This document shows, piece by piece, positions 53,640-64,000 of a stretch of DNA of 64,000 bases. The notes beneath the pieces are model-generated. The model made no database searches. It was not told the DNA's origin and worked only from the letters and a program-made list of their open reading frames with translations. The stretch covers positions 11,842,192 through 11,906,191 of the forward strand of contig OY848917.1 in assembly GCA_963693285.1 (NCBI GenBank). The letters run 5' to 3'. Position 1 is the first letter of the stretch. The number at the start of each line of letters is the position of its first letter. A program made the translations under genes and the position numbers. Source of the stretch: Xestospongia muta (taxonomy: Eukaryota > Porifera > Demospongiae > Haplosclerida > Petrosiidae).

Positions 53640-54273
53640 GCCCTGTTTTTTAACAAAATAAACAGACAACGTCTTTGAATCGGCAAACGGATGAGGAATG
53701 GGCTCCTCGACACCAATAGCATTCGTTGCTAGCAGAACGATCTCTCGTGATATTTGGATCTCATCGTCCTTTACTGAGTTAACCTGAGCTGAGTCTTGCT
53801 TCAGTAGATCCTTAGCACTTCATACAGCCGATTCGTGGGCTTGTGCTAGTGTAAATGCTTTGTCAACATTAGACGAGGATATTTTGCCAAGAGTAGACGT
53901 TGCAGATGATCATCATTGCATTCGCAGATGTGGCAATCTCTCATCATGTCATTGAGTGTGTCACCAAACTGACAATATACAGAAAGTTCACGGAGGCGGG
54001 CAACAAAGTCGGGGATTGATTCTCCGTTCTTACAGTTACGGGAATGAAAGGCGAATCGTTGCACTGTAACAGATGGCAGCAGCTGATGGTGTTTCTGCAC
54101 TAACTTCACCAGCTCGTCGAAGGAGTTCTCTGACTAAATTACGAATCACTTGGTATGTTGACGCACCACAACCACTTAAGAGGATAGCTCTTTTTCTTTT
54201 CCTGATCTTGTACATAAGATAACCAGGTCTCTTTGCCCGGAGCAAATTCTCCTACAGAACCATGAGCTGCCAT
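53640..54273 (-). pseudogene. Gag of element I
   Basis: The start at 54273 gives MAAHGSVGEFAPGKETWLSY. After several frame breaks the conserved capsid segments appear (VQRFAFHSRNCKNGESIPDF, VARLRELSVYCQFGDTLNDM). A zinc knuckle near 53640-53660 (CLFC.KTGHIARAC) has a stop in it. It is closely similar in layout to the gags of elements E, G and J. Confidence 0.75.
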
Positions 54274-54505
54274 TGAAGTTTACCCTCGTCGCCAATTGCG
54301 ATGTCCTGATCACTTCATTACACTGACCAAAATTATCCTGAACAACTAACTAAGGTCAGCTTAAATACATGTAGAACAATTGAAGCTAATTTACACATTA
54401 ACAAAAGGTACACAAGAGAAAGGACAATGTAACAATAACAAAGAATAAATGTGCTCATAAGGAGCAATTAACAAAACCGTACTTGTATAATCCTAAATTT
54501 ACACT

Positions 54506-55633
54506 AAAAAACATTTCCAATAAAAAATACCTTGCTAGGAAAGAACTGTTTTCTTAGGACAAACCATGATGCTGTCTTCAAAATTGTATGTTTGGTATAA
54601 TGAAGACACTTCCTAACATAAAATAATTTGGTTACAAACTTTATTGTAATATTTTCTATAAATGTACTTATAAATAGAAAAGACTCCTGATATGTTACAA
54701 TGGCAAGATGCAAGTATTAGTACAAGTAGCGTAGCACATGGCCCTATCTCTATTTAATAACTTACGTCAGTGTTTGCTACTTTTGTTTGTACAGTTTGTT
54801 TGTACTAAACAAGAAAAGACTCCTGATACATTACAATGGCACTCATTCCAAAATCTGCCTCCATACTTGATACTGATAAGCACTCATCAGCATCTAATGC
54901 TAACTCCTCTTATCTTCTTCAAACAAAATGTCTATAGTACACTGCAAAAAATGCTGATATACAGACTTATAAAACATAAAATTTTAAAGTGTAAAATACC
55001 TGGTCAGAGCTGGTGTTGTGGATGATCCACTAGTCCTTTCAACTTTTTCATTAATTACCTTATCACAAAGAAAGTCATTACTAAACTCTACCTTGCCAAT
55101 TGTTCTACTTGTGCAGAATCATTTTTGCCACTTTGTCCATGTTTTTTATTTCGTTAAGTTTACTATGGGAAATTTGTTATAAACACATTTGGTTAGTAAC
55201 ATTAAAGTCAACATTGTAGGCCAGACGTCCGAAATGCAATGAGTGATACCATTTTTTCTGAAGTGCTGACATTCTTATACCAGCCATTACTAACTACCTT
55301 TTTAGTTGATAGTTTGAACTTACTACCAGCAACCATTGCTACCTTAACCCAATATCCATCCCTTTTACATGAAGCCTTCTTAAGTCGCAAGCCATTTTCA
55401 CAAATGAAATTAATAAATAAAGTGAAGTTATAATTATTCCAAATATAATGTCAAGAAAAAAATATTAGTCACAAGCTAATGTGAACAAAAGATAGATATT
55501 ACTCACATTTATTGATGCTCACAGTTGAGGGTTTTGAGATGATTGTACAATTATCAAATAGTTTATCAAACATCTGATGATATTTTAAAAAAAACAAGAC
55601 AAAGTACATGGCATTTAAATGAGAGCACTATTG
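54506..55633. repeat. Background repeats (R3, R4, R1)
   Basis: R3 at 54550-54990, R4 at 55180-55430 and R1 at 55440-55540 lie in the usual order, followed by R5-like sequence up to AGAGCACTATTG, where element J is inserted. The empty version of that site is at 61583-61594. No intact gene is visible. Confidence 0.55.
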
Positions 55634-55833
55634 TGAGGTAACCTGAGACTACGCTAACGACAACAACTTATTTACAAGAAAGGAATGACTAGCTCGACAC
55701 ATGCTCTAAGCACATGCTCACAAAAAACATAATCATTACATAAATAAGTAATTAAACACACAAATTATTACACTTCCCCCTACTTGGGTGGGATTATTCA
55801 ATAACTACACAAATCGTAAGAGTAAACATTAAC

Positions 55834-56843
55834 TCACAAACCAATATACAAAACTTGGGTCCCATCTATTGGGTGCTGTACGTTGATGTGTAGAACGACG
55901 AACCGTTGCACCAATGGATGTTGTTGGATCATTGATGTAGGTGGGCAAGTGAGTGTAGAGGTGGCACTGGAGTCCACAGACTGTGAATCAACTGGTATAG
56001 GGACGCTAGATGTCCAATCTTCGGTATTACTATCAACCGACATTACAGGTGAATGGTCTTGGTCTGGTACTTGACAAATTCGTATATGGTCAAAATGATG
56101 CCTATGAAATTCTCCATTCAACAACTTGACTCGAGCTGACACTGGACCCAACAATTCTACTATCTTTCCAGGCAGCCAACGTTTACTGCCAGGACAGAAG
56201 TCCTTAATAAAAACTGAGTCACCTATAGCAAACACGGGTAGGACTGTGAATATAATGCCATTTCTTTTGATTGTCCTGACGTCGTTCAACCACTTGCTCA
56301 ATACTAGGAACCAAGATATCTAATCTGGACCGTGGGCGACGTTTAAATAACAACTCTGCTGAAGACTGTGATGTGGTAGCATGAGGAGTGAGGCGGTAAG
56401 TAAATAAGAACCGTGACAGCTTGGACTCAATTGATCCACTGGTGAACTTCCTCACAGACGGCAAATATTGACTGAAGACATACTATGGTGGCTTTTGACG
56501 TTGCTGCAGGTACCATCTTGACTTCTAGCCATTTTGAGTGGGCGTCTACAACAACTAAAAACATCTTCCCCATGAATGGTCCCGCATAGTACAAATGCAA
56601 CCTGCACCAAGGACGTTGTGGCCACTCCCACGGATGCAATGGAACAGCAGCAGGTGCACTGAGCAAACTTTGACAAGGTATACAAGTCCTAACCATTGTT
56701 TCAATATCTTTATTAAGTGAAGGCCACCAGACATAACTACGAGTGAGGGACTTCCTTCTTGATATACCAATATGCGTATCGTGAAGCTCTTTTAATCCCG
56801 AATTTGTGGAGGTATAACAACCCTTGAACCCCACAATAAACAA
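55834..56843 (-). pseudogene. Integrase of element J, catalytic residues lost
   Basis: The zinc region (ELHDTHIGISRRKSL, CIPCQSLLSAP) is followed by LHLYYAGPFMGKMFLVVVDA, where the first catalytic D is a tyrosine. The sequence then jumps from IFAVCEEVHQW to FTSGSIESKLSRFLFTYRLT, so the block with the second D and the E is deleted. The C-terminal part (DFCPGSKRWLPGKIVELLGP, HHFDHIRICQVPDQ) remains open. Confidence 0.85.
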
Positions 56844-56994
56844 TTATCAATCACAGTCAGTTCTAGACGTCTACACCACGTCTACACCATTATGGCTGTA
56901 AGCCCTGATTATCCACTTTGGTCAACCTTGGAGAGTAAGCCTAACTACTGCTGATAAGACAGGATCACGAGCTGTAAAATACTTGACTTGTTTA

Positions 56995-58069
56995 CTAGTA
57001 ACTACCATTGGACCTTGGTGTTCTGCAAACAAAAAATACTTCCTCTTCTTGTGCTTTAACTGTGGAGGGCGTTGGGACATCTTGAGGTAGCCTACTCAGT
57101 GCATCTGCATGAGGTATTTGACTACCTGGTTTGTATGACACAGTGTAACTATATAAACTCAAAATCAGTGCCCAGTGTTGAATATGAGCAGATGCTAGTG
57201 TTGGCACTGCTTTATTCTCTCCAAGAGATACCTTAGCGGTTGATGGTCGGAGCAAATAGTGAAATGTCTCCCGAGCAGATAAGAATGGAAACGTCGTACA
57301 CCAAATATTTTGGCTAATCCTTCCTTCTCTATATGAGCATAGTTATGCTCTGCCTGTGACAATGTCCTAGAGACAAAAGAAATTGGACGTTCTGTGCCAT
57401 CACTCATGAGATGAGATAGGACTGCCCCCACCCTGTATGGTGAGGCATCACAGGTTAAAACAATGTTTTTGTCTGGGTCAAAATGAACTAACAACAGATC
57501 TGAAGACAATCCTGACTTGACAGCTTGAAATGCATTCTCTTGTGCTTTAGTCCAACACCACCGACTGTTCTTCCTGAGCAACAAATAGAGCGGTGACAAC
57601 CTAGAAGACAAATGAGGTAAGAATTTGCAATAATAATTTACCAAACCAAGGAATGCTTTGAACTGAGTCTTGTTAGTTGGAGCTGGAGCTTTCTGTATCG
57701 CTTCTACTTTTCCAGCTGTTGGATGTAATCCTTCTTGGTCAATGCGATGGCCAGGGTACTCTACGTGAGACACCATAAACTGACATTTACTTCTCTTTAG
57801 CCGCAAACCAACATCCTCCAATCTCTGCAACACTAATTTCAGGTGCTCCAAGTGCTCCTTTTCAGATCCTCCTATAGAAGGTAAGTTTCTGTGTTACTAG
57901 CTTGATTAATAGTCAGTTTGTAATCTCCACACACTCTAATCGAATGATCTCTTTTAACCACAGGCACTATTGGTGCTGCCCAGTTTGTTGTGGTAACTGG
58001 CTTGATCACTCCCAGACTCTGTAGTCTTTTCAACTCTTTCTCAACTCCTTCTTTAAGTGCAAATGGCAC
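56995..58069 (-). pseudogene. RT and RNase H of element J, YxDD region deleted
   Basis: The RT fingers (AAPIVPVVKRDHSIRVCGDY) run to INQASNTETYLL at about 57875. The sequence then resumes at GGSEKEHLEHLKLVLQRLED, just after the place of the catalytic YxDD box, with a frame change. RT thumb, connection and RNase H follow in one frame to 57195 (LTCDASPYRVGAVLSHLMSD, HFTICSDHQPLRYLL). The tail with PHADALSRLP is at 57255-56995. Confidence 0.88.
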
Positions 58070-58211
58070 CAGACAAGGCTTGTGGAATTTGGGAACACAA
58101 TCTGGACGAACATGTAACTTTACAGTGACATCTTTAAGTAAACCTAGTCCTTCCTGGAATAGTGCAGCATGCTTGTCCAGTGACTTGTCTAAAGCAGGGA
58201 AGGGGCTTGAT

Positions 58212-58258
58212 GGGTTTAGGGTTTAGGGTTAGGGTTTAGGGTTTAGGGTTTAGGGTTT
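58212..58258 (+). repeat. Telomere-like (TTTAGGG)n array inside element J
   Basis: Five TTTAGGG units and one TTAGGG unit are in tandem. On the minus strand the array reads as repeated TLNPKP in the protease-RT linker and ends the protease frame with stops. It replaces no obvious domain. Plant-type heptamer units are not the usual metazoan TTAGGG, so this may simply be a microsatellite expansion of the coding sequence. Confidence 0.85.
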
Positions 58259-58871
58259 GATTTATTTGAGCCCAATTCAATTTGATAACCTGGAGCCAGT
58301 CTCTGCCTAATAAACTAGGTCCATCCACCTTTACAACATGTAGTTGTACCACTTTGTTTTGACCCTTGTAACTACCTTCAACATTTAGTACACCAACAAC
58401 TTCCACCACGCTTCCTGTATACGTCTTTAAATGAACTTTTGATGGCTTGAGTGTTGGTTGGCTATTCGAATTCCACAATTTGAAGTATGTTGACTCACTT
58501 ATAAAGTAATACAGATGCACAGATGCACCAGTGTCGAGTTCCATGTCCAAACTTTGACCATTAATCACCACTGACACCTGATTTGGCTTCACAGATGTCA
58601 TTTTCACTGGGTACATAGTGACAAACTCTGTTTCTGGCTCACCATCATCTGATACAACAGTAACTGTTTTGGTCTCTAGATCATGTTGCTGTCCTTTTAG
58701 CAAATGCTGTTGTTGTGTCTTGCTATGACTATTCTTCTTCTTATGACACACCTTCTGTAAGTGTCCTGTTTTACCACAATAATGGCATTGGTAGTCCTTA
58801 AATCGACAACCTGTAGGAGGATGTTGACCTACACAATGATAAGAGGTAGTTCCTTGCTTTTTATCTTGCAC
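58236..58871 (-). pseudogene. Zinc knuckles and protease of element J
   Basis: The frame has an atypical first knuckle (HCVGQHPPTGCRF), a standard second one (CHYCGKTGHLQKVC), then MELDTGASVHLYYFISESTY. The run of residues after DTGAS suggests a small in-frame insertion. The second protease motif SLLGRDWLQVIKLNW is present. The frame ends in the telomere-like array. Confidence 0.85.
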
Positions 58872-58985
58872 CTGGTGAATGCAAACATTTCCAACTAAGG
58901 GCTGAGCTTGTGACGGTTGTATATCTAAAAGGTCCTTGCTGGCTGTTTCTAAGGCTTTGTGCTAAATCAAATGCTGACGTCAAAG

Positions 58986-59450
58986 TTAATTTAGGTTCAG
59001 CCAGAAGTCTTTTTGTATCTTTGGCTCGTTAACACCACAAACTAATCGGTCACGGAGCATATCGTCCAAAGCTTCGTTAAACTCACAATGCTTGGCTATG
59101 TTGCGTAAGTCGGCAACAAAATTCGCTATCGATTCACCTTGATTCCGTACTTGTGTATGAAACTTGTACTGCTGAACGATAATGGATGGTGTGGGGGTGT
59201 AATGTTTCTTGATAAGTGCCACGAGGTCATCATACGATTTATCACCCAGTTTGCCTGGTGCTACCAGATTACAAGCTAATGAATATACCTCTGGACCAGC
59301 TACTGTTAACAAGGTAGATCGATGCTTGGCTTCTGTTATTAAGTAATGTTCTATGTCATTTGCGATAAAGTAATGTTCTAACCTCTCAAAATAAATAGAC
59401 TAATCATCGGTTGCTGGATCAAAAGACTCAACTCTCCCGTGAACAGGCAT
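58986..59450 (-). pseudogene. Gag of element J
   Basis: A start at 59450 (MPVHGRVESFDPATDD) is followed by one TAG, then IYFERLEHYFIANDIEHYLI. The frame from 59312 to 58986 contains the conserved capsid segments (QQYKFHTQVRNQGESIANFV, MLRDRLVCGVNEPKI). A frame change follows before the knuckles. Confidence 0.8.
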
Positions 59451-59640
59451 CGAATAGGTTTTAACCCTCATCGCCAAATGAGGTAACCTGAGACCACGCT
59501 AACGATCAGCCGAGATTAGAGAAGATTGACAACAGCTTATTTATAGGAAAGGAATGACTAGCTCGACGCATGCTCACAAAAAAACATAATCATTACATAA
59601 TGAATAATAAGTAATTAAACAAATAAATTATTACATATTG

Positions 59641-60640
59641 AAATGTATTCCTCTGCATCTAAAGCCAATTTAACTTCTCATTCAAAAGCTGCCAAATATT
59701 TCATTCTAATATACTTGTCCTAAGCAGTTTCTTCAAGAATGTTGTTTTGAGATCCCTTGTAATAACACACAGTATCTTGTGAGGCATTATCAAGATATAA
59801 TGTGAAGCCAGAAAAAGTATGTGAAAAAAACATATAATTAGTCACAAATATAATGTGAAGAAAAAAATATTAGTCACAAGATAATGTGAACAAAAAGATA
59901 GATATTACTCACATTTATTGATGTTCACAGTAAAGGGTGCTGATAACTTTTGCACTTAATTTCACACTTATAAGTTAATATTTGACTACTGTATCGTTCT
60001 GTAAAAGTGACTACATCTACATATCAATATTCTATAAAAGTACTGATACATTAGAATGCCGAGAGCACGAAATTGTACAAGTAGCATAGCACATGGCCCC
60101 ATTTTTATTTACCTTATTGTTTGTTACTTTTGTTTATACGTTTCATTACCACACACTAAATTACCACACACTAAACCAAACTGAAATAGGTAAGGACGTT
60201 GGGCCCAGTGCTAATATAAACACCTACCTGATCATCAGAATCACAATCTAACCTGTAACTGTCTCTAGTACAAATTTTTATTGTGAAATTTCTGGAAAGA
60301 TTTTGAGCCCCTATAGAAAGTCAAGGCAAACGTTTTTGTAAAGGACATGAACACTACTTAGCATTACCATCATTACCCACAAGATACTTCTGAAATACAT
60401 GTGCTAAAATATGTTTTATAATACACTTATCAGTTGTCACTTACTAATCAGTTTCTTCAATGATGAAGTTATTTTGAGATCCCTTGCAATAGCACCCAGT
60501 ATCTTGTGAGGCATTATGAAGATATAATATGAAGAAAAAATATTAGTCACAAGATAATGTAAACAAAAAGATAGATGTTATTCACATTTTTTTATGTTCA
60601 CAGTTGATGGTGTTAAAATGGCTGTACAATTAGTAGATTG
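59641..60640. repeat. Background repeats (R5, R1, R3 pieces, R6)
   Basis: R5 (59641-59760), R1 (59770-59945), an R3 piece (60000-60130), then about 130 bp (60285-60410) homologous to 20460-20600, R5 again (60420-60480) and R1 (60490-60605). No gene is supported. Confidence 0.5.
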
Positions 60641-60654
60641 TTTTATATTGATTT

Positions 60655-60955
60655 CTACAGAAATAGATGACTTTGAGTCTGTACTTATAACTGCAGCATT
60701 ACCAGGGTCGATGTTTTGGAATCACTTTTTCATAAAAATTGATTGCTTTGAGTCTGTTCTTATAACAGCAGCATTATCAGTGTCTGAAGTTTTGGAATTA
60801 CTTAAAAATAGATTGCTTTGAGTCTGTTCTTATAACAGTAGCATTACCAGGGTCTGATGTTTTGGAATCACTTTTTCATAAAAATAGATTGCTTTTAGTC
60901 TGTTCTTATAACAGTAGCATTATCAGGGTCTGAAGTTTTGGAATCAATTTTTCAG
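60655..60955. repeat. Four-copy tandem repeat of about 76 bp (R2 module)
   Basis: Units share CTTTGAGTCTGTTCTTATAA and TTTTGGAATCACTTTTTCAT, with starts at about 60671, 60746, 60816 and 60892 (spacings 75, 70 and 76). One or two units of the same repeat occur at 22995-23160, 31805-31975 and 50110-50245. On minus the units read as recurring KTSDPDNAxVIRTDSK. Confidence 0.85.
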
Positions 60956-62519
60956 ATCCAGGAGGATAATCAGGCCCTGAAGGGGTACCTTCAGAATTCA
61001 ACATGTATCCATCTTGATGAGCAGACATAAAATCCAAACAAAATATAACAGTTACAATCAGTTTGTTTTCTATGTAGATTTCCAAAACCATTGTCAAAGC
61101 TAGACAAATAGTTTAACCAGTATTGAACGATATCGTAATGTAGCATTAGTCAGATGGCACATCAAACAATTGTAGTTCACTTCCAATCCTACTTTGCCTG
61201 CATGAAACTTCAGTTATCTAGCCTCATTTAGGACTTCATCATGAGACTGACAGTTTTGTGTTACTACATTAATAATATTCACTCTGAAATTATTAAGATT
61301 GTTAACAGTTACAACTTAAAGCAAATAAGTTAGAATTTACATTGCCCTTTTTGCTTAAAAAAACACATAATGTGTCATGTTTTGGTGTGTTTGACATTAC
61401 TTCCCTTTTACAAAAACCTTATATTGATATCTTTCTGCTTGGGTCTATTAATTTAGCATAAATAATCCTAGCTATCCAATGAAGTATTGGATGCTTTTAT
61501 TTAAAAGAAAACAAAACAAAGTACATGGCATTTAAATCAGTGCATGTAAAGTTACTAACATACTCTTTCATCGCCAAACCATAGAAGAGCACTATTGAAA
61601 TATATTCCTCTGCATCTAAAGCCAATTTTGCTTCTCATTCAAAAGTTGCCAAATATTTCATTCTAATACACTTGTCAGTTGTCACTTACTAATCAGTTTC
61701 TTCAATTATGAAGTTGTTTTGAGAGCCCTTGCAATAACACACAGTATCTTGTGAGGCATTATCAAGATATAATGTGAAGTCAAGATATAATTAGTCACAA
61801 ATATAATGTGAAGAAAAAAATAGTCACAAGATAATGTGAACAAAAAGATAGATATTACATTTACATTTATTTATTGATGTTCACTGTATCGTTCTGTAAA
61901 AGTGACTACATGTGCATATAAATATTCATTAAAAGTACTGATACATTAGAATGCCAAGAGCAAGTATTAGTACAAGTAGCATAGCACATGGGCCTATTTC
62001 TATTTACCTGAGTGTTTGTTACTTCGTTTATACATTTCATTACAATATACAATTGGTTAGTATCTTTTTGAATCTTATTTTCTACAACTACTGTCCTTAG
62101 TCATGTGTGATAACTTTTGCACCTACGTTCACATTTGTAAAGTGACTACATGTGCATATAAATATAAGTACTTAACTAATCAAGAAAAGACTCCTGATAT
62201 GTTAGATTGACAAGAGCAATTATTAGCATAGCACATGGTCCCATCTCTATTTAAAGAACTCTTTGATAAGATTCTTGTTGCTGAAAAAGATATGTAGAAT
62301 TATAAATGATAAAAAATGTGCATTGAAGTATGGTTTTTTTTGTAGTTATTCCAGTCAAGCAATGATCAGAAAACATAAAAATAAATGTCATGTGAGTTTG
62401 TATTTTGACACTTAAAAAAGCCATATTATGCTATATAGATCCATGTATATTATTAAATTTTAATTCGAGGCATTATAATTGATCGAATAAGACAGTGGTT
62501 CAGTAGTGTACATTATTTC
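60956..62519. repeat. Background repeats, degenerate
   Basis: A B-like start (GATCCAGGAGGATAATCAGG) is followed by about 550 bp with no copy in this window (60990-61540), R5 (61560-61735, including the empty site of element J), R1 (61740-61885) and two R3 pieces (61890-62060 and 62130-62270). The remainder to 62519 is AT-rich with nothing recognisable. Confidence 0.45.
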
Positions 62520-63100
62520 TCAGGGTATTCATTTCTGGGCAATAAAGTCCTTGACCATCACAAGTTGACCTTTTGAAAAGTGTCGCTGCTTGACTTGTTT
62601 ATCAAGATGACTTTTGTGGTTCCTCTGTTTTGTGGTCACAACAGATTGAATGTAAGGTTTCAAAAGATCAAAGCCAGTATGAAGCTTATGTTGCAGAAAT
62701 AATTCTCCAGGATGGGACCTGCAAAATTGATACGAGTTCTTTTCCATTGTGTGGCAGGCCAGATCCACCAGTGTAAGGGTGCAGCCACTGGTTGTGATTT
62801 GTTTTCAAGGCAATAAAGACATGACTTTGTTAAATTCTCAATATCCTTGTCAATTCCCAACCACTACATGTAGCTTCTAGCTATGGCTTTCATTCTAGTG
62901 ACTTCTGGGCAGTTCTGGTGAATAATGACATGAATACCCCATAGTAGACATCCACTTTCAATAGTATTTTCTTCTTGCTTTGATTGTAAAAAAGCCTGCA
63001 TTGGCTCAGACACTTAAAATATGGTATCATATTAGTGTAGCATGAACATGAGGGACTGAAAAGTGATGACTTCGAGACTTGCAACTGTTTTAATTGCCAC
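62520..63100 (-). pseudogene. Ty3/gypsy integrase relic
   Basis: Minus-strand frames give the zinc region (GIDKDIENLTKSCLYCLENK) and QWKRTRINFAGPILEN, where the position of the first catalytic D is N. A later C-terminal segment is RHFSKGQLVMVKDF. The core with the second D and the E is missing. No LTR is visible. Related to the Mag-type integrases of elements E, G and J. Confidence 0.65.
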
Positions 63101-63105
63101 AAGTT

Positions 63106-63161
63106 ATCACACTAACTGTGTGATAACTTTGAGATCACACTAACTGTGTGATAACTTTGAG
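63106..63161. repeat. Two-copy 28 bp tandem repeat that can form hairpins
   Basis: The units at 63106-63133 and 63134-63161 are identical by eye. The first, with flanking bases, contains a 10 bp inverted repeat GTTATCACAC/GTGTGATAAC around TAACT; the second retains most of it. Confidence 0.8.
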
Positions 63162-63347
63162 GAAAGACTTAGCAGTTCTTTTTGAAAGTATGTATTGTGA
63201 TATAATGTATATTTATATTTGCTATATCTACTTCATATTTACAACAAACTGATATACATTGTGATTTGTTAGTCAGAGGCAGTAGTATTGCCAGAGTTGA
63301 TTACAATCAACACCTCTCATGTAAATATTAAAAGGACATGTTTTGTT

Positions 63348-63615
63348 TTAATTTGTGTTTTTGCCTTTACAAGAACCTGTATAATTTTTTCCAACAATTG
63401 CCTTTGTAAGCTCTATCACAACATTACTACCTAACCCCATTTTAGTGTTGTTTCCTTGTTTTCCTACATAAACTCTAAAGCCACATACATAACCATTGAT
63501 TTTATCAGCTTTGACCCACACTTTTTTACCTCGTTTGATTTGCTTTAAAGAAATGTATTGTTTCAAGGATGATTACTTTTTAAAGGGGATCTTTGCTTCA
63601 TTGATTGAGTTCTGT
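63348..63615 (-). pseudogene. piggyBac transposase relic
   Basis: The frame gives SSLKQYISLKQIKRGKKVWV, NGYVCGFRVYVGKQGN and NVVIELTKAIVGKNY, with NEAKIPFK just upstream after a stop. It corresponds to the region that follows the first catalytic D of piggyBac transposases, as in the plus-strand gene at 38830-39050, but the two are clearly diverged. Only this piece survives. Confidence 0.75.
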
Positions 63616-64000
63616 GGGTGTGGATTATACTGTAAGAAACTTTTCAGATAACATGTCAATAAGTAGTCCTACTTGCCAAAGATGATCATATCTGGAATCT
63701 TTCCTTTGTAAAATGTATTGAGTGTTGACTATGTAACTGGCCTACTCTCTTCATACCCTTACATAAAGTGAAAGGACAGTTAGTCTACCTGTAGTTCTTC
63801 CTTCATCTCCTCACCCTTATTAGAGAGTTACCCTACTATTAAAACACGTCATAGTGTTTTTGCTGTAAAAGACACCCTGCTTGTCAGGTCTCAGGAAAAG
63901 TCTCTGACCTGCTCGTACACACACATTTTGTTTTACTAGATTAATAATAGTTGTTTTGAAACTGCTGACATTCTTATACCAGCGATTACTAACAGCCTTT
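63616..64000. other. Unassigned AT-rich end of window
   Basis: No gene is visible. The last about 40 bases (GACATTCTTATACCAGCGAT onward) are the start of an R4 background module that continues outside the window. Confidence 0.4.

Larger units (their letters stand above)
52395..54505 (-). mobile_element. Ty3/gypsy element I, internally deleted
   Basis: LTRs at 52395-52634 (240 bp, TGTGATGTCC to TTTACCACA) and 54297-54505 (3' end missing) enclose only gag, protease and a scrap of RT. A purine tract (GGGTGGAGGAA on minus) adjoins the 3' LTR. The primer-binding site TGGCGACGAGGGT (plus 54282-54294) adjoins the 5' LTR and, from memory, is complementary to the 3' end of animal tRNA-Ser(GCU). RNase H and integrase are absent. 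Confidence 0.85.
55634..59635 (-). mobile_element. Ty3/gypsy element J with target duplication
   Basis: LTRs at 55634-55772 and 59479-59635 start TGAGGTAACC and end TTATTACA on plus; they differ by indels of 16-20 bp as well as substitutions. The target duplication TATTG is at 55629-55633 and 59636-59640, and the undisrupted host sequence AGAGCACTATTGAAAT occurs at 61583-61598. The minus-strand order is gag, protease, RT, RNase H, integrase. The primer-binding site TGGCGATGAGGGTT lies at plus 59463-59476. Confidence 0.92.

Noticed and set aside
60655..60955. Possible CRISPR-like array because of regularly spaced repeats
   Set aside because: Units of about 76 bp abut each other with no unique spacers and the setting is eukaryotic; it is an ordinary tandem repeat.

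Overview
This is an AT-rich eukaryotic window made almost entirely of nested and duplicated transposable elements. The genes that can be reconstructed have short GT-AG introns (44, 44, 52, 52, 77, 83 and 145 bp). The families present are animal-type: ZMYM1-like hAT, piggyBac, IS630/Tc1/mariner, Ty3/gypsy and a KMT5A-like SET gene. My best guess is a compact-intron early-branching metazoan such as a demosponge; this is inference, not proof. I saw no intact single-copy host gene and no RNA gene.

Layout. (1) 1-12262 holds two tandem units of about 5.7 kb: [hAT N-terminal piece]-[deleted mariner copy]-[dispersed repeat]-[Ty3/gypsy element]. The second unit carries a nearly intact 2,058 bp IS630/Tc1/mariner element (6989-9046) inserted at a TA inside the LTR. 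(2) 12263-20440 is a second, older Ty3/gypsy family, split by a young complete Ty3/gypsy element (14771-18938, LTRs differing at one of 169 positions, target duplication CAAAA). (3) 20441-24735 holds a possible promoter, a deleted mariner copy, dispersed repeats and a hAT transposase fragment. (4) 24736-31735 is the third copy of the composite unit, with the only gag-to-RNase H set of the first Ty3 family, scarred by a 426 bp internal inversion and a partial duplication. (5) 31736-34274 holds repeats, two orphan exon candidates and a tyrosine-recombinase relic. (6) 34275-41934 is a Ty3/gypsy element (target duplication GAAAG, inside a hAT fragment) that itself contains a piggyBac element and a spliced SET-domain gene fragment. 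(7) 42433-64000 holds three further Ty3/gypsy elements, a hAT C-terminal gene, one mariner relic, an integrase relic, a piggyBac relic and a decayed dispersed repeat family that forms the background.

The most notable observation is that two diverged Ty3/gypsy families here (copies at 1217, 6954 and 26336, and the element at 12263-20440) place integrase BEFORE reverse transcriptase and RNase H, as in Ty1/copia. That order is known from Gmr1-like elements, and the first family also has a SCAN-like capsid, as expected for Gmr1. The other gypsy elements (14771, 34275, 44290, 52395, 55634) have the usual RT-RH-IN order or its remains; four of those five have lost the RT catalytic YxDD segment by separate deletions.

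Nearly every element (all LTR elements, hAT and mariner) reads on the minus strand; the large piggyBac copy is the main exception. The insertions can be ordered by nesting: dispersed repeat and hAT, then gypsy, then piggyBac, the SET segment, mariner or the young gypsy element.
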